Positions 46,301 to 56,200 of a stretch of DNA of 64,000 nt are shown in pieces. The stretch lies in contig CM061223.1 in NCBI GenBank assembly GCA_030844895.1, positions 9,509,494 to 9,573,493 on the forward strand. The letters run 5' to 3'. This DNA is from Ambrosia x helenae. Lineage: Eukaryota; Streptophyta; Magnoliopsida; Asterales; Asteraceae. The notes below the pieces were generated by a model. The model was not told where the DNA came from. It made no database searches and worked only from the letters and a program-made list of their open reading frames with translations. Position numbers and translations under genes: made by a program. Numbering within the stretch: the stretch's first letter is position 1; each line of letters starts with the position of its first letter.

Positions 46301-48537
46301 CCCCACCATCACATGAGGTGAAAGAAGATATTAGCAAAACCATGAAAGGATGTTAAAGAAGGTTAATGAAGGTGATCTTCTAACCTATAGTTATTATTCA
46401 CTTCACAAAAATAGACAAACATAAAAAACAAAATTATTACTGTTCTCACATTGATTCAAATTGATTTCCAACCTCGTGGCCCTCCGCCTCACAAAGAAAC
46501 AAACTACAAAAAACTAAAAGCTATTGTTACATTCAGACACAATAGCTTATGAATACTTAAACGCAAGTAAGTAATATCAAGTTTTTACATTTAGACGCAA
46601 GTAATATCAACCCAACAATTTTTTTTAAAGTAAAGCAATATGGTATGCAAATGAAAGAGGATAAAATGCTTGTTTTTATGGTGTTTTTTTTAAATAATGT
46701 TGTATGAAAAAGTTATGGACGTTTAAAAAATGGGGGTGGAACTCAACAATTGCAGGTTATACCTATTTTGTCATTCTCCTTCTCTTTTGGAAACTCAACA
46801 TATACTTTTCCTATTTTAATCTTATCCATTGATTTATATTTGATCAAAAAATCCAAAATCATTCTTACACTTTTTACGCTAACACTCTTAATACAGTAAA
46901 CTTTCTCTTAAAATAAAGCAAAACTTTAACTAATCGATCAAGTTTTTAAGAGGGTGTTTGGGATTGTTTTTGTAACTCTAAAAGTGTTTTTTTTAGTAGA
47001 AGTGGTTATTTACTTATGACTTTTTCAAAAAAGGAGTTTCTAAAAAAGTGTTTGTAGCTTTTGTGGTGGAAAAAATCAATAAGTTGGATTTTAAAAATTG
47101 TTTGGCTTAGCTTATTTGTGTAAAAAGACTAAAAGTGTAGATGTGTTATAATGAATGTAAATGATTTTTTTTTGAACGGTGACTTTCTTCTATCAAGTGT
47201 CGGAGATCATCATTCCCCCTAAACAGGGGACCCTAGCCACCTCTTCAACGATCATAGTATGTTGTCTTAACCGGATCCACGCTGATACGAGAGGGGCTTA
47301 CGGGCATTCCCTGGGAAAATTTCCCGCCACCTGCCAATTGACAGATGTTGCACCCTCCACAAGAAGCAAGCATCTCTGGAGTAAATGCATGGTAATAGAA
47401 AACCAGGGTTGCTATCAGGATTCGAACCTGTCCCCTCTTACAAGGGCAGACTCTAACCATCACTTAGCTTACCACTCCACCATACGGTGGCTGGTATGGA
47501 TGTAAATGATTGGTAGGTAGATCTGTAATTTGTATTCCAAATGCAAAAACAAAAAGTCAGGATTTCCGACTTCTCTAAAACAGTTTTTCCATCCATATTA
47601 AAAAACTAAAACAAAAAGTGATTTTGACAAAGCCAAACAACTTATTCCAAAATGCAATAAGTCAATAAGTTATTTCTCAACTCATACCATTCGCAGTAGG
47701 ATCTCTATCTCCATCTCTATGATTACACTAAAACTCAGTATCTTGTCTCTCTCTTTTTTAATTAAATAATATTGTTTATATTTTTATCATTAACTTTTAT
47801 ATCTACTCAATTCACAACCATTTTCAAAAAGTATTAAAAAATTTATAGAGAGTGAAGAATGATCCTCCAAATTACTTATATATGAACAATAAATTTCATC
47901 GATCTCTTCTCCACTTACAATCATTTACTACCATTTATCAAAATATAAATATTTCCCTCATATAAATATATGGAGAACCAAATGTAATGCTCTCAATATC
48001 AAACACCCTCTCTAAGTTGGGAAAAATGTAAGAATAACTTAGTGTACATACCCACTTCATATAAGAAAGTAAGTAACGCAGATGACCCCGGGCCACCTGG
48101 TATATAGCACATAAGAGGGTCTTTTTCTGGTTTGTTTTGTGACTCGACAAAATAATAGAACAATTGTATCTCTTCATTCTTCCCTACTCCAACATACCTT
48201 CCATTCCAAACAAAATACATTTATAAACATTAATAAGAAAATGACTAAGAAAATATATACGAACAATTATTCGGTTATGTGATTGTAAAGAGTATTGAAT
48301 GAATTCATGATGGGTTGCTGATTGCTCATTTATTCAATAAAATAAAATCGATGGATGGGAGAACATATAATGCATACATACGTACCCGGTTTCAAGTTTA
48401 AAAGGAAGGTCACCAGAATATCCGGGAAGGGTTTTGACGATTGATCGTGAATGCAACAAGGTTATGAAGTAGGATTGAAGTGTTAGAAGAAGAATTAAAA
48501 GAGAGAAAGGAATCAAGTTTTCTTGAATCCAGTTCAT
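34078..48537 (-). CDS. Serine carboxypeptidase-like (SCPL, peptidase family S10) protein, 14 exons
   Basis: Exons on the minus strand: 48537-48386, 48197-48052, 45241-45168, 45101-44979, 36360-36258, 36180-36143, 36047-35946, 35826-35740, 35664-35590, 35500-35429, 35319-35171, 35055-34942, 34768-34714, 34173-34078. All junctions are GT-AG and the joined frame is 461 codons plus TGA, the usual family length. Residues 9-28 form a hydrophobic signal segment; several N-glycosylation sites fit the secretory route to the vacuole or wall. Motifs: PGYSGDLPFKLETG, GGPGSS (usually GGPGCS), GISYMG with Ser184 (usually GDSYSG or GESYAG), SGDHD (residues 374-378) and GHLVP with His434. The triad is present but its surroundings are unusual. 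The family includes acyltransferases that use glucose esters; the substrate here is unknown. Introns 2 (2.8 kb) and 4 (8.6 kb) are swollen by mobile elements. Confidence 0.87.
34432..34672. mobile_element. MITE in SCPL intron 13
   Basis: Terminal inverted repeats of about 35 bp: GTGCCACACAATTATCACTC on the left (from about 34447) and its complement on the right (to about 34656). The element is about 240 bp with no coding capacity. The target duplication is not clear, so the superfamily is open. Confidence 0.6.
35336..35389. repeat. (AAT)n microsatellite in SCPL intron 10
   Basis: About 18 AAT units, only 17 bp from the acceptor side of exon 11. Confidence 0.9.
36535..36720 (+). mobile_element. 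SINE-like element in SCPL intron 4
   Basis: TAGCCCAACGACATTTTG and GGATTCGAATC about 55 bp apart look like pol III A and B boxes of a tRNA-derived SINE. No clear poly(A/T) tail or target duplication was found. Confidence 0.35.
36725..38036 (+). mobile_element. Copia 5' LTR and leader remnant in SCPL intron 4
   Basis: A TATA box (AGTATAAATAGGG, about 36858) lies in a short LTR ending CTCCAACA at 36990, directly followed by the PBS TGGTATCAGAGC (36993-37004) and a G/T-rich leader without a gag frame. No second LTR is seen. It ends at the insertion site of the next element (38037). Confidence 0.55.
40100..40117 (+). other. PBS of the non-coding LTR element
   Basis: GATTGGTATCAGAGCCAT directly follows the LTR end at 40099; initiator-Met type. 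Confidence 0.88.
40316..40566 (+). ncRNA. Array of four related stem-loops in the leader of the non-coding element
   Basis: Four copies of a hairpin share the core GGAGTGANATCC but have different, compensating stems: CGCCAAG with CTTGGTG (40316-40322/40342-40348), TCTTTG with CAAAGA (40391-40396/40420-40425), CACTAAG with CTTAGTG (40455-40461/40481-40487), and an imperfect TTGGAG with CTCAA (40530-40535/40555-40559). Three are followed by a TGATTNNTTTC-like segment. Spacing is about 63-76 bp. This is structural evidence only; a packaging or dimerisation role is inferred from the place behind the PBS of an element without genes. Confidence 0.6.
42437..42453 (+). other. PPT of the non-coding LTR element
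   Basis: TCTAAAGTAGGGGAGAC leads directly into the 3' LTR. A second copy of the same purine word lies upstream at about 42170-42187 (AAAGTAGGGGAGACTG). Confidence 0.8.
44529..44978 (-). other. Right end of SCPL intron 4
   Basis: A/T-rich intron sequence between the LTR element and exon 4. The donor GTATAA of exon 4 is at 44978. Nothing else recognised. Confidence 0.5.
45400..46750. mobile_element. Foldback element with internal minisatellite in SCPL intron 2
   Basis: Inverted arms of about 130 bp at 45405-45537 and 46616-46750 (shared words ACACCATAAAAACAAG and CTTTCATTTGCATACC) enclose 1.1 kb. Inside, at 45950-46200 and 46530-46610, the words AACGCAAGT, TAGACGCAAGT and TAATATCAAGTTTTTACAT recur as a degenerate tandem repeat. 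No coding sequence. This could be a Mutator-like or foldback MITE; no target duplication was established. Confidence 0.6.
47167..47499 (-). mobile_element. tRNA-derived SINE in SCPL intron 2
   Basis: The head on the minus strand (47499) has an A-box-like TGGTAAGCTAAGTGATGG and a B box GGTTCGAATCC (about 47432). The tail ends in an A-run (T-run on plus, from 47167). A perfect 12-bp target duplication, ATGTAAATGATT, lies at 47155-47166 and 47500-47511. The length of about 333 bp fits a plant SINE. Confidence 0.85.
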
Positions 48538-48600
48538 TATGGTACTCAACTTGTTTATGTTACAATAAATTGTAAGTAACTTCTAATGGCTTTGAGGATG

Positions 48601-48610
48601 TTATATATAG
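48601..48610 (-). promoter_or_regulatory. TATA box of the SCPL gene
   Basis: CTATATATAA on the minus strand lies about 65 bp before the ATG at 48537, a normal spacing for a short plant 5' UTR. An upstream in-frame TTG codon is not needed as a start. Confidence 0.65.
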
Positions 48611-48794
48611 AGAGTATGCATAATAAATTGTGATATTTAAAAATTTTGTAATATTGCTTACCAAATGCACATATTTTCCATGTGCGGATAAAATAAATAC
48701 AGTGTCTTGTACGGAGGAATAATTTACTCAGATAGCTCTGCAAGTCATCGTTTGAATATTTTTTTAAACGCTATACTTAAAAAAGAGGCTTGCT

Positions 48795-50060
48795 TTAATA
48801 TCTAAGACCATTAGGAGTCCGCGCTTGAAAGTTGTGATGGGTTTGGCTATTCTTGATTTCAAACATGTTTAACCCTCTTTCTTTGTCAGTAACGTTTCTT
48901 TGGCTTGCTTGCATTTCCTCACCATAGTATTCGCATATTGCACGTCTTTCATCTTCCAAAATCATGTTATGTAAAATAATGCATGCATACATCACATTTC
49001 TTATTTGGGCTTTTTCCCACATTCGACATGGCAAGGCCAAAATGCGCCATCTTTTTTGCAACACACCAAAAGCTCGCTCAACGTCTTTCCGTGTAGCCAT
49101 TTGAGATTTGTTAAACTTTTTTCTCTTATCGTCTAACGTAGTCCTCCGTGTAAACGATTTTACAAACACGCCCCAGTCAGGGTAAATTCCATCTGTTAGA
49201 ACATACCCGTATTTGTATTCTACCCCGTTTACGAAAAAAGTTCCTTTTTGTGCAACATCATTTGCAAGATCGTTGAAAATTGGGGACTGATTAAGAATAT
49301 TTATATCGTTCAACGAACCCGGGAAACCAAAAAATGCATGCCAAATCAAAAGATCTTGTGACACAACCGCTTCAAGCATCATACACGGCTTTTTATGATA
49401 TCCGCTCGAGTGTTGGCCTTCCCATGCAGTTGGGCAAAGTTCCCACTCCCATTTCATATAATCTAAACTCCCTAGCATCCCGGGAAAACCATGTTTTTCT
49501 TCGTGAAACTCCAAAAGTTATTGTACGTCACTAAAAGTAGGTTTTCTCAAATATTTTTTTAAATATAGTTCAATGACATACGCACAAAAATAGTGAACAC
49601 TTTCCCTAGCAGTTCGCTCAGACATCTTTAGATAGTTATCCATTATGTCCGAACTTTATCCGTAACCCAAATGTCTAATCATGGCTGTGACCTTTTGCAA
49701 TGCGGTAAATCCCATCTCACCACGCGCATCGGGCTTTTGTTGGAAATATTCATAATTATTTTGTAAATCGTTTGATATTTTTAAAAATAAATTACGACTC
49801 ATACAAAAACGCCGCCTAAAACTTCTTTCATCGTATCTTGGTCCGGGTGAGAAGTAATCACGTACCAATAAATCAGTTGAGGCTTGTCGTTCACGAACTA
49901 TATACTTTCTACGTTTCGGTTCGGAGGTCCCTTCATCATTCACTATAGCTTCAACGACTTTCTTGACGCTCGCCATTATCAATTTCGCGCCATCGTTGGA
50001 TGAGGACTCCAAAGCAAGCATATCAAACTCATCAGGTAAACTTAAAGATTGGTCTGACAT
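48795..50060 (-). pseudogene. PIF/Harbinger transposase (HARBI1/ALP1-like nuclease), two stops
   Basis: A DDE-type nuclease of the DDE_Tnp_4 family. The N-terminal part starts at ATG 50060 and is open to a TAA at 49656-49658. The same frame goes on through YLKMSERTARESVHYFC to a second TAA at about 49515-49517, then is open to 48795. Catalytic acids are visible in GMLGSLDYMKW, in DINILNQS or LTDGIYPDW, and in VERAFGVLQKRW. Apart from the two stops in one frame it is nearly full length, so it died recently or is a non-autonomous copy. It lies about 190 bp upstream of the SCPL TATA box on the same strand. Confidence 0.88.
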
Positions 50061-50139
50061 CTTGAAGTTTTAAAAAAAAAAAAATTATAGTTTAGAGAGG
50101 ATTTTATGAAAATATTAGAGTGTGGGTTTGGGTAGAAGA

Positions 50140-50562
50140 GTATATGGATATAATAGTGAAATGCACTTCGCGTTTATTTAAAGATCATTGAATATTTTTT
50201 TTTTCCACCTTATATATCATATCACGTCCATTTAAATGATCATTTCATTATGGCAATTGATAATTTATTCAAAAGTGTGCTCTAATAGTGAAATGCACAT
50301 GTGCATACGGTATATGACGTAATTATGACGTAAAAAAGGCCATTTTTTTGTTTTTTTTTATTTTTTTTGTATTTTTTTTATTTTTTTTTTCAGAAAGATT
50401 AACACTAAAAAACATTTTGGTGTTTTTACTTTTTTTATTTTTTTATTTTTAGGTTATATAATTTTTTTATTATTTTTTTTATTTTTTGGTGGAGGGGTTT
50501 TTGTGTTCACACTTGGTTCTTTGGTTCTCTCCCTAAATAGTGGTTCTCAAATGATCCAAATC

Positions 50563-50575
<13 letters not shown>
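50140..50575 (-). repeat. Transposon end, left arm of an inverted pair
   Basis: About 420 bp matching the complement of 53118-53550 (shared GTGCATACGGTATAT, TCATATCACGTCCATT and a GGTTCT...TTGGTTCTCT terminus). It ends at a TA repeat near 50560. T-rich homopolymers make the alignment ragged. Confidence 0.6.
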
Positions 50576-50599
<24 letters not shown>

Positions 50600-51616
50600 A
50601 TAATTTTTTTTTTTATTTTTCAACCATTTTTTTTATTTTTTTAAAGCCCCAAAGGTCAATTTCCAGCCCTCCAACCATGTCGCGCCACGTGTCCCTCCTC
50701 TCTCCCCCCACACGTCCGGCGAGATCCCCCCCCCCCCCCCCCGCCCACGCCCATGCGGGGCGGTGTAGCAGGCATGAATGGCCTCCCCCCACTCCGGACT
50801 GTCTAACCATACATATAAACACAAGATTTCGTTCATTTGAAAACCACTGGTCAAATTGAGAACTGAATAAATCATTTGAATTAACATTTTTTTAAGGCAA
50901 ATTTTTTTTTTCTAAATTGCCCAATTTCCTACCTTTTTTTTTTTTTTTTTTTTTTTTTTGCATATATATTATAATTGAGAGCAATAAATCTTACATGACA
51001 TTCAAAGAGGACATCCTACCCTTAAGTGTGTCATGTGGAATGTCATGTGGTATTAATTGATTTTAGGGAAAAAAATTTTAAAACAAAATTGTAATTTTTT
51101 CTTTCATGTTTTATCCCATAATTTTTAAACGTTAATATCTTTTGTATACGAGATTTTTTTAAAGAAAAAAATTACACCAAATTAACGAGCGTTTTATTAT
51201 CTTTCCAACGAGTACCATAGTGGTATATAAAAAACGGAGAAAAAAACGACTATTTTTTGTGGGGTTTTGTTCATACAGGAAAAAAACACAAAGTGTTCAG
51301 GTTATTCATTAATCATGTATAGGCAAGTCACCAATTATGTTCAAATCAGTAAATATGAATTCGATTTTCAACATGTGTTAGCATTGAAGTTGTACATTGT
51401 TGTAGGTTATGTATTAATATTAGAGTTATACATTGTTTAAGGTTAGCCGTTAACATTGGAGATACATTGTTAATTGTTTTAGGTTAGGTACTACCCGAAA
51501 CTCTTCTCCATGTAACTGTAAAGCGCATCGGTCTATTTCGTATGTAAAATTGATATGTCATATTAGATTTCTCAACTCGAGATGCTCCCGGAATATAAAT
51601 CTAGTATATATATATA
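50576..51616. other. A/T-rich stretch without genes
   Basis: Contains a C-run at 50728-50742 with a GC-rich hairpin (GCCCATGCGGGGC), a T-run at about 50934-50959, and A/T-rich sequence to 51616. The short open frames here are low-complexity artefacts. Confidence 0.5.
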
Positions 51617-51966
51617 TATATAGGCTAAGTATCGGTAGAAAACCCATGTTTTTTAGTAAACCCTAGAAAACCCTACTTCCCGAGCTTTTTTTATTTGAAA
51701 ATTTTAGGGCATGTAATATACATGTTTTTTAGAGTTTTGAGCCAAAAAAATAAAAAAAAGTGTCGTTCGGTTTTAAAAAAATAAATAAATAAGTTTTGCA
51801 TCGTAACATATGTTATGATGCAAAACTTATTTATTTAAAAAAAACATGTATATTACATGCCCTAAAATTTTCAAAGAAAAAAAAAAGTTCGAGAAGTAGA
51901 TTTTTTAGGGGTTTTCCAGAGTTTCCTCAAATTTTTGAGGTTTTCTATTAATCCTTGCTATATATA
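51617..51966. mobile_element. Long hairpin MITE (palindrome)
   Basis: Arms of about 165 bp fold on a centre near 51807 (ACATATGTTATG). Paired words include GGGCATGTAATATACATG with its complement at 51844-51862, and ATAAGTTTTGCATCGTAAC with its complement at 51810-51830. It is flanked by TA repeats. Non-coding. Confidence 0.7.
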
Positions 51967-51969
51967 TAC

Positions 51970-53115
51970 ACACACTAGTAGGATACCCCGCGCGTTGCCG
52001 CGGGTATTAATGTTTTTTTGTGCACGTTTCGTGGCAGATTTCACGTAATTTATTTTTTAATATCAATTTACTATGCATTTAAGTGTATCTATTCTCTACG
52101 ACAAGCGGTCATGTTCGAGTTGGGTGTAAATAAAACTTGATTATAACTCAACAACTCATTTGAGAAGGTAACATCAAAACTATTATTCATAAGTTTAGCT
52201 TAACTTAACCGTAATGTGTTTGTGACTAACAAATAACATTCTTCCATAAATAGTGTGTGCATAAAGCCAATACACGAACATAGATGTGGCAATACGACCA
52301 ATTTACACACAAAAAAAAAAAAAAAACAAATTGGGTTATGTTTAATCTCCAACACTCAAAATGGATAAAGATTACTTCTTTTGAGTCACACACGAGCCAT
52401 CAACAACTAAAACTTGGTGAACCGCACATGAGTACAAACATATGATATCATTAATATATATTTAGCTCAAAACATACACCTAATTGATCACAAATCTTTA
52501 TTGAAACACCACCTGCAGATCAATTTCAGCAAAAAACTACGTACTCGTCAATAAATCTACATTCCAAAACCAATTTCAACAATACCCCAATCAAATTTAA
52601 CACATATTTCTTAATTCATAGAAATGATTAGTTTAAAAATGTCATCAACATCTTGAAAAGTAAATAAAGTCATGTCTTTCATAGCTAATTGACATAGCAC
52701 AGAAACTTAGGTGGAGGGTAAATAACATATTTGAATGTATTCGTTTGTTAAGTTGCATATGCTGAAGGAAACATGATTAATAATAAATCTCTCCCTAATC
52801 CAGCCAAAAGGTGTAAAAAAAAAAAAAACACTCACTTTTAAGATAGCAAAAAATGGTGTAAAAAAAAACTCACTTTTAAGATAGCAAATTTTATATGCAA
52901 GTTAACGTACATACTAAAGTAGAGGGGATTGTGTGCAATGAGTTAGTTGTTTCATTATTATTTTGTACAATTGCTATCAAATGTGGTACACAAGGGTATA
53001 AATGAAAGAAATGGGGTAAAAATTTAGGGATTACACTTGAGACTTTTGGGATGCCATCTTAACTTTGACAATATGAACATATTTGCCCATGTCTCCCCCT
53101 TTATAATGTAGTATA
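51970..53115. mobile_element. Helitron-like non-autonomous candidate
   Basis: Starts after CTAGTAGG with the GC-rich CCCCGCGCGTTGCCGCGGG, a motif I associate with one end of plant Helitron-type repeats, and ends near CCCCCTTTATAATGTAGTA. No Rep/Hel protein and no clear CTRR end. No other gene in the interval. Confidence 0.3.
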
Positions 53116-53776
53116 GATATATATGGCAAGGATTTAGATCATTTGAGAACCACCATTTAATGAGAGAACCAAGGAACCAGTGTGAACATATGACATTTTT
53201 GTAAATATGAAGTGTGTTTACAAAAACCCCTCCATCAAAAAATAATAAAAAAATTATATAACCTAAAAAATAAAAAAATAAAAAAAGTAAAAACACTAAA
53301 ATGATTATTTAGTATTAATATTTTGAAAAAAAATAAAAAAATGGCTGATATGGCGTCATATGACGTCATTCCTGATGCACATGTGCATTTCGCTTCAGAA
53401 ATATACCGTATGCACATGTGAATTTCACTATTAGATCATACTTTTAAATAAATTATCAATTACCATAATTAAATGATCATTCAATGGACGTGATATGAGA
53501 TATAAGGAGGCAAAAATTTTATTTTCAGTGACCATTAAAATGACGCAAAGTGAGATAAAATACACTCTTACTTGTCAATTACGTACGCATATTATAACAT
53601 AAATTGTAAATAATACAAGTGTATGACAACAATCATGGATAAACTTAAAACAACTCTATATAAGAACTATATAATAAGTAACGTGTACTGCATGCACATG
53701 TACATTTCACTAATATAGTTAGGTTTTTCGAGTGGTTTAGCTTTAGGGCTTAGTTTTTAGATATGGTGGGAGTGGG

Positions 53777-54401
53777 TAGGGCTGTAAACGAACCAAACGA
53801 ACACAAACAAGGCTTTGTTCGTGTTTGTTTGTTAAGGTTTCTTGGACAAACGAACTGTTCACGAACACACTAACGAACATATTTCTATGTTTGTGTTTGT
53901 TTGTTAAGAAATTTAGTTGTTTGCGAACTGTTCGTGAACACGGGTCTTGAACACAAACAAACAAAAACAAACATTTAATATGCAACTAACTAAAAAAACT
54001 TTGTTAATATTAACCGTTAGACAAAGTACATTTACTAAACAATGTCGATAAGTCAAATTGTACTAACTTAGACATGATTATCTTAAATTACTTAGGCATA
54101 GGCATGGATACATGATATTCCTAATTCAAAAGTTCATAATTATCCTAAGTTTTGACTAGTGATCGAACATAAACAAACATAAACGAACGGATATAAATAA
54201 ACGAACGTAAACAAACACATTGCCGAACGTTCGCGAACGCAATCGAACGAACGAGACATTTGTTCGTGTTTGTTTGTTTAGTTAATCAAACGGAATTTTT
54301 TGTTCGTGTTCGTTTATTTATTAAACAAACGGACACAAACGAACTTCCCACCGAACGGTTTACGAACTGTTCACCGAACGTTTGGTTTGTTTACAGCCCT
54401 A
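53777..54401. mobile_element. hAT-type MITE with 8-bp target duplication
   Basis: A 625-bp element with termini TAGGGCTGTAAACGAACC and the matching GTTTACAGCCCTA, flanked by a perfect 8-bp duplication, GGAGTGGG (53769-53776 and 54402-54409). The interior near both ends is filled with short GTTCGTTTGTTT/AAACAAACGAAC repeats. No coding sequence. Confidence 0.88.
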
Positions 54402-54417
54402 GGAGTGGGGTTAGGGT

Positions 54418-54441
54418 TTTTTTTTTTGGGGGGGGGGGGGG
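54418..54441. repeat. T-run followed by G-run
   Basis: A T-run passes straight into a run of about 13 G, with no coding meaning. Such a G-run could fold as a quadruplex or be a sequencing soft spot. Confidence 0.6.
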
Positions 54442-55429
54442 ATGGGGTGGTGGGTTTAAGTTTTTGGATTGTGAGGGGTTTAATTATAATTATGCACATG
54501 TGCATATGTCAATTTCCTTATCATACAAATTTACATACCCTAAAATAATAATCACAAACATAATCAACCTATCAACTGCCAAATAAGACCACCCACATTA
54601 TACATATGTGTATGCATTATCCTTCAAACAACAAACTTTTTTGTATTCATTTGTTTTTATTATACAATTACATGTAGTTTCTACGAAACCATCAACACAA
54701 TAAAACAAATGATAACAAAAAAAATATCCATATTACAAACCAACCATGTTACCACTAACCACCTACCTACAAACTTCTAATTATCTCACAGCCTCACGCT
54801 CACCAACAGTGTCCATTTCAATTGCTTATTTGTCCCCTTTTACTTATCTTCTTACAACACTCTTCACACCTCATTGATGTCTCATCTAATATCTCCCTTA
54901 TTTTTTTCACCCGTTAACCTGAACATCGTATACTTCTCAAATTTATCACATTGTTCGTGTATTTAAACAACTAATAATTGACACTTATTACTTAACATGA
55001 AAAATATACATATATGCACATGTTCATATATATCTAAATTGCTAAAATAAATAATAACAACCTTTTTTTAACTTCATGATCAACGATTATGTTATCATTC
55101 TCAATCGCATCTGGCAGCTTTTTTGACCCTTTCTCTATCGATTCTAAGTCAAAAGTTACATTCTTTGATTTTTTGCCCATTCTTTAACTACAAATAATAA
55201 ACCACACATAAGAAAACCAAAATTTCAATCTTAATGCACATGTGCATTAACGTTACTTTTTTCATTACCACATAACATATGCACATGTACGTTAGAAACG
55301 TTAGAATGAATGACCGTAATGATATTAGTATAAATGCACAAGTACATTAGCATTACTTTTATCAGTTGCAACTATGTTATGCACATGTGCATTAACATTC
55401 TTAATTCACATGTACATCTCCAGTGACAG

Positions 55430-56200
55430 ATGTAGGTTACAAATGAAGCTCCCGTGACGAATGTAGGTTACAGATGAAGCTTTCTTTTATATATAGTTAT
55501 TGATTATCGGTTCAAAGTTAAAGTCAACTACCAATACCAAATCAATAATCCAAATGAGCATGCAGAATACCATTTTGTCCTTTAATAAAAACTCAACAAC
55601 CAACTTATTATTATACACTAATACATCCAATTGAAACCAAAGCAGATCCAACAACGAAGAAGCAACAAAAAAAGATGGACTCACAACAACGATCCATCCT
55701 TCTAGAATCTTCTTCTCGTTTCCCACCACCTAAAGGTATTATCATCTCTTTACATTAAACCCTTAAAAAAAAACCTTAACATATCCAATTACGATTTAAA
55801 GGAATAAAGTTGTCTTACGGCACTGCTGGATTTAGAGCCAATGCATCCATCTTACAATCGACCGTCTTTAGAATGGGGATACTGGCCCGGAGGAGTTGTG
55901 ATTAGATTAATGATCACTACTTCACATAATAAGGTCTCTGATAACGGCGTCAAGGTTGCTAACCCTAGCGGTGAAATGCTCACTCAACACTGGCTGCCTA
56001 AAGTTAAAAGATGTGGGTTACAGATGAAGCTCCGGTGATGGATGTGTTATCAATGAAAGCCACTTCCAGAACATTTTGTTATGAAAGCCACTTCCAGGAT
56101 CTCCGGTGACGGATGCAGGTTACAGATGAAGCTTCGGTGACGGATCGATGGAGGTTACAGATTCATCTTCGGTGACGGATCGATGGAAGTTAGATCGATA
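55430..56200 (+). repeat. Degenerate repeats around the captured gene fragment
   Basis: The phrase GTGACGGATG(T/C)AGGTTAC followed by AGATGAAGCT recurs at about 55423-55475, 56010-56045, 56100-56135 and 56135-56190. Copies lie on both sides of the captured exons, as if the insert had landed in a tandem repeat. Confidence 0.6.
55675..56004 (+). pseudogene. Fragment of phosphoacetylglucosamine mutase (PAGM/AGM1)
   Basis: Exon 1 starts at ATG 55675 and ends at a GT donor (55736). A 66-bp intron is followed by IKLSYGTAGFRA and ILQSTVFRMGILA, then a small deletion with frame change, then LMITTSHNKVSDNG, which is the phosphoserine loop region of this enzyme family. The enzyme normally converts GlcNAc-6-P to GlcNAc-1-P in UDP-GlcNAc synthesis. 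Only about the first 90 residues are present and the frame is broken, so it is not functional here. It sits inside an inverted-repeat element, so gene capture is likely. Confidence 0.8.

Noticed and set aside
47245..47463. tRNA gene suggested by GGTTCGAATCC on the minus strand
   Set aside because: No cloverleaf closes. The A and B boxes, A-tail and 12-bp duplication identify a SINE.
50503..50887. Pro-rich ORFs around the C-run
   Set aside because: Low-complexity translation of C-runs and TA repeats; no start context or homologue recognised.
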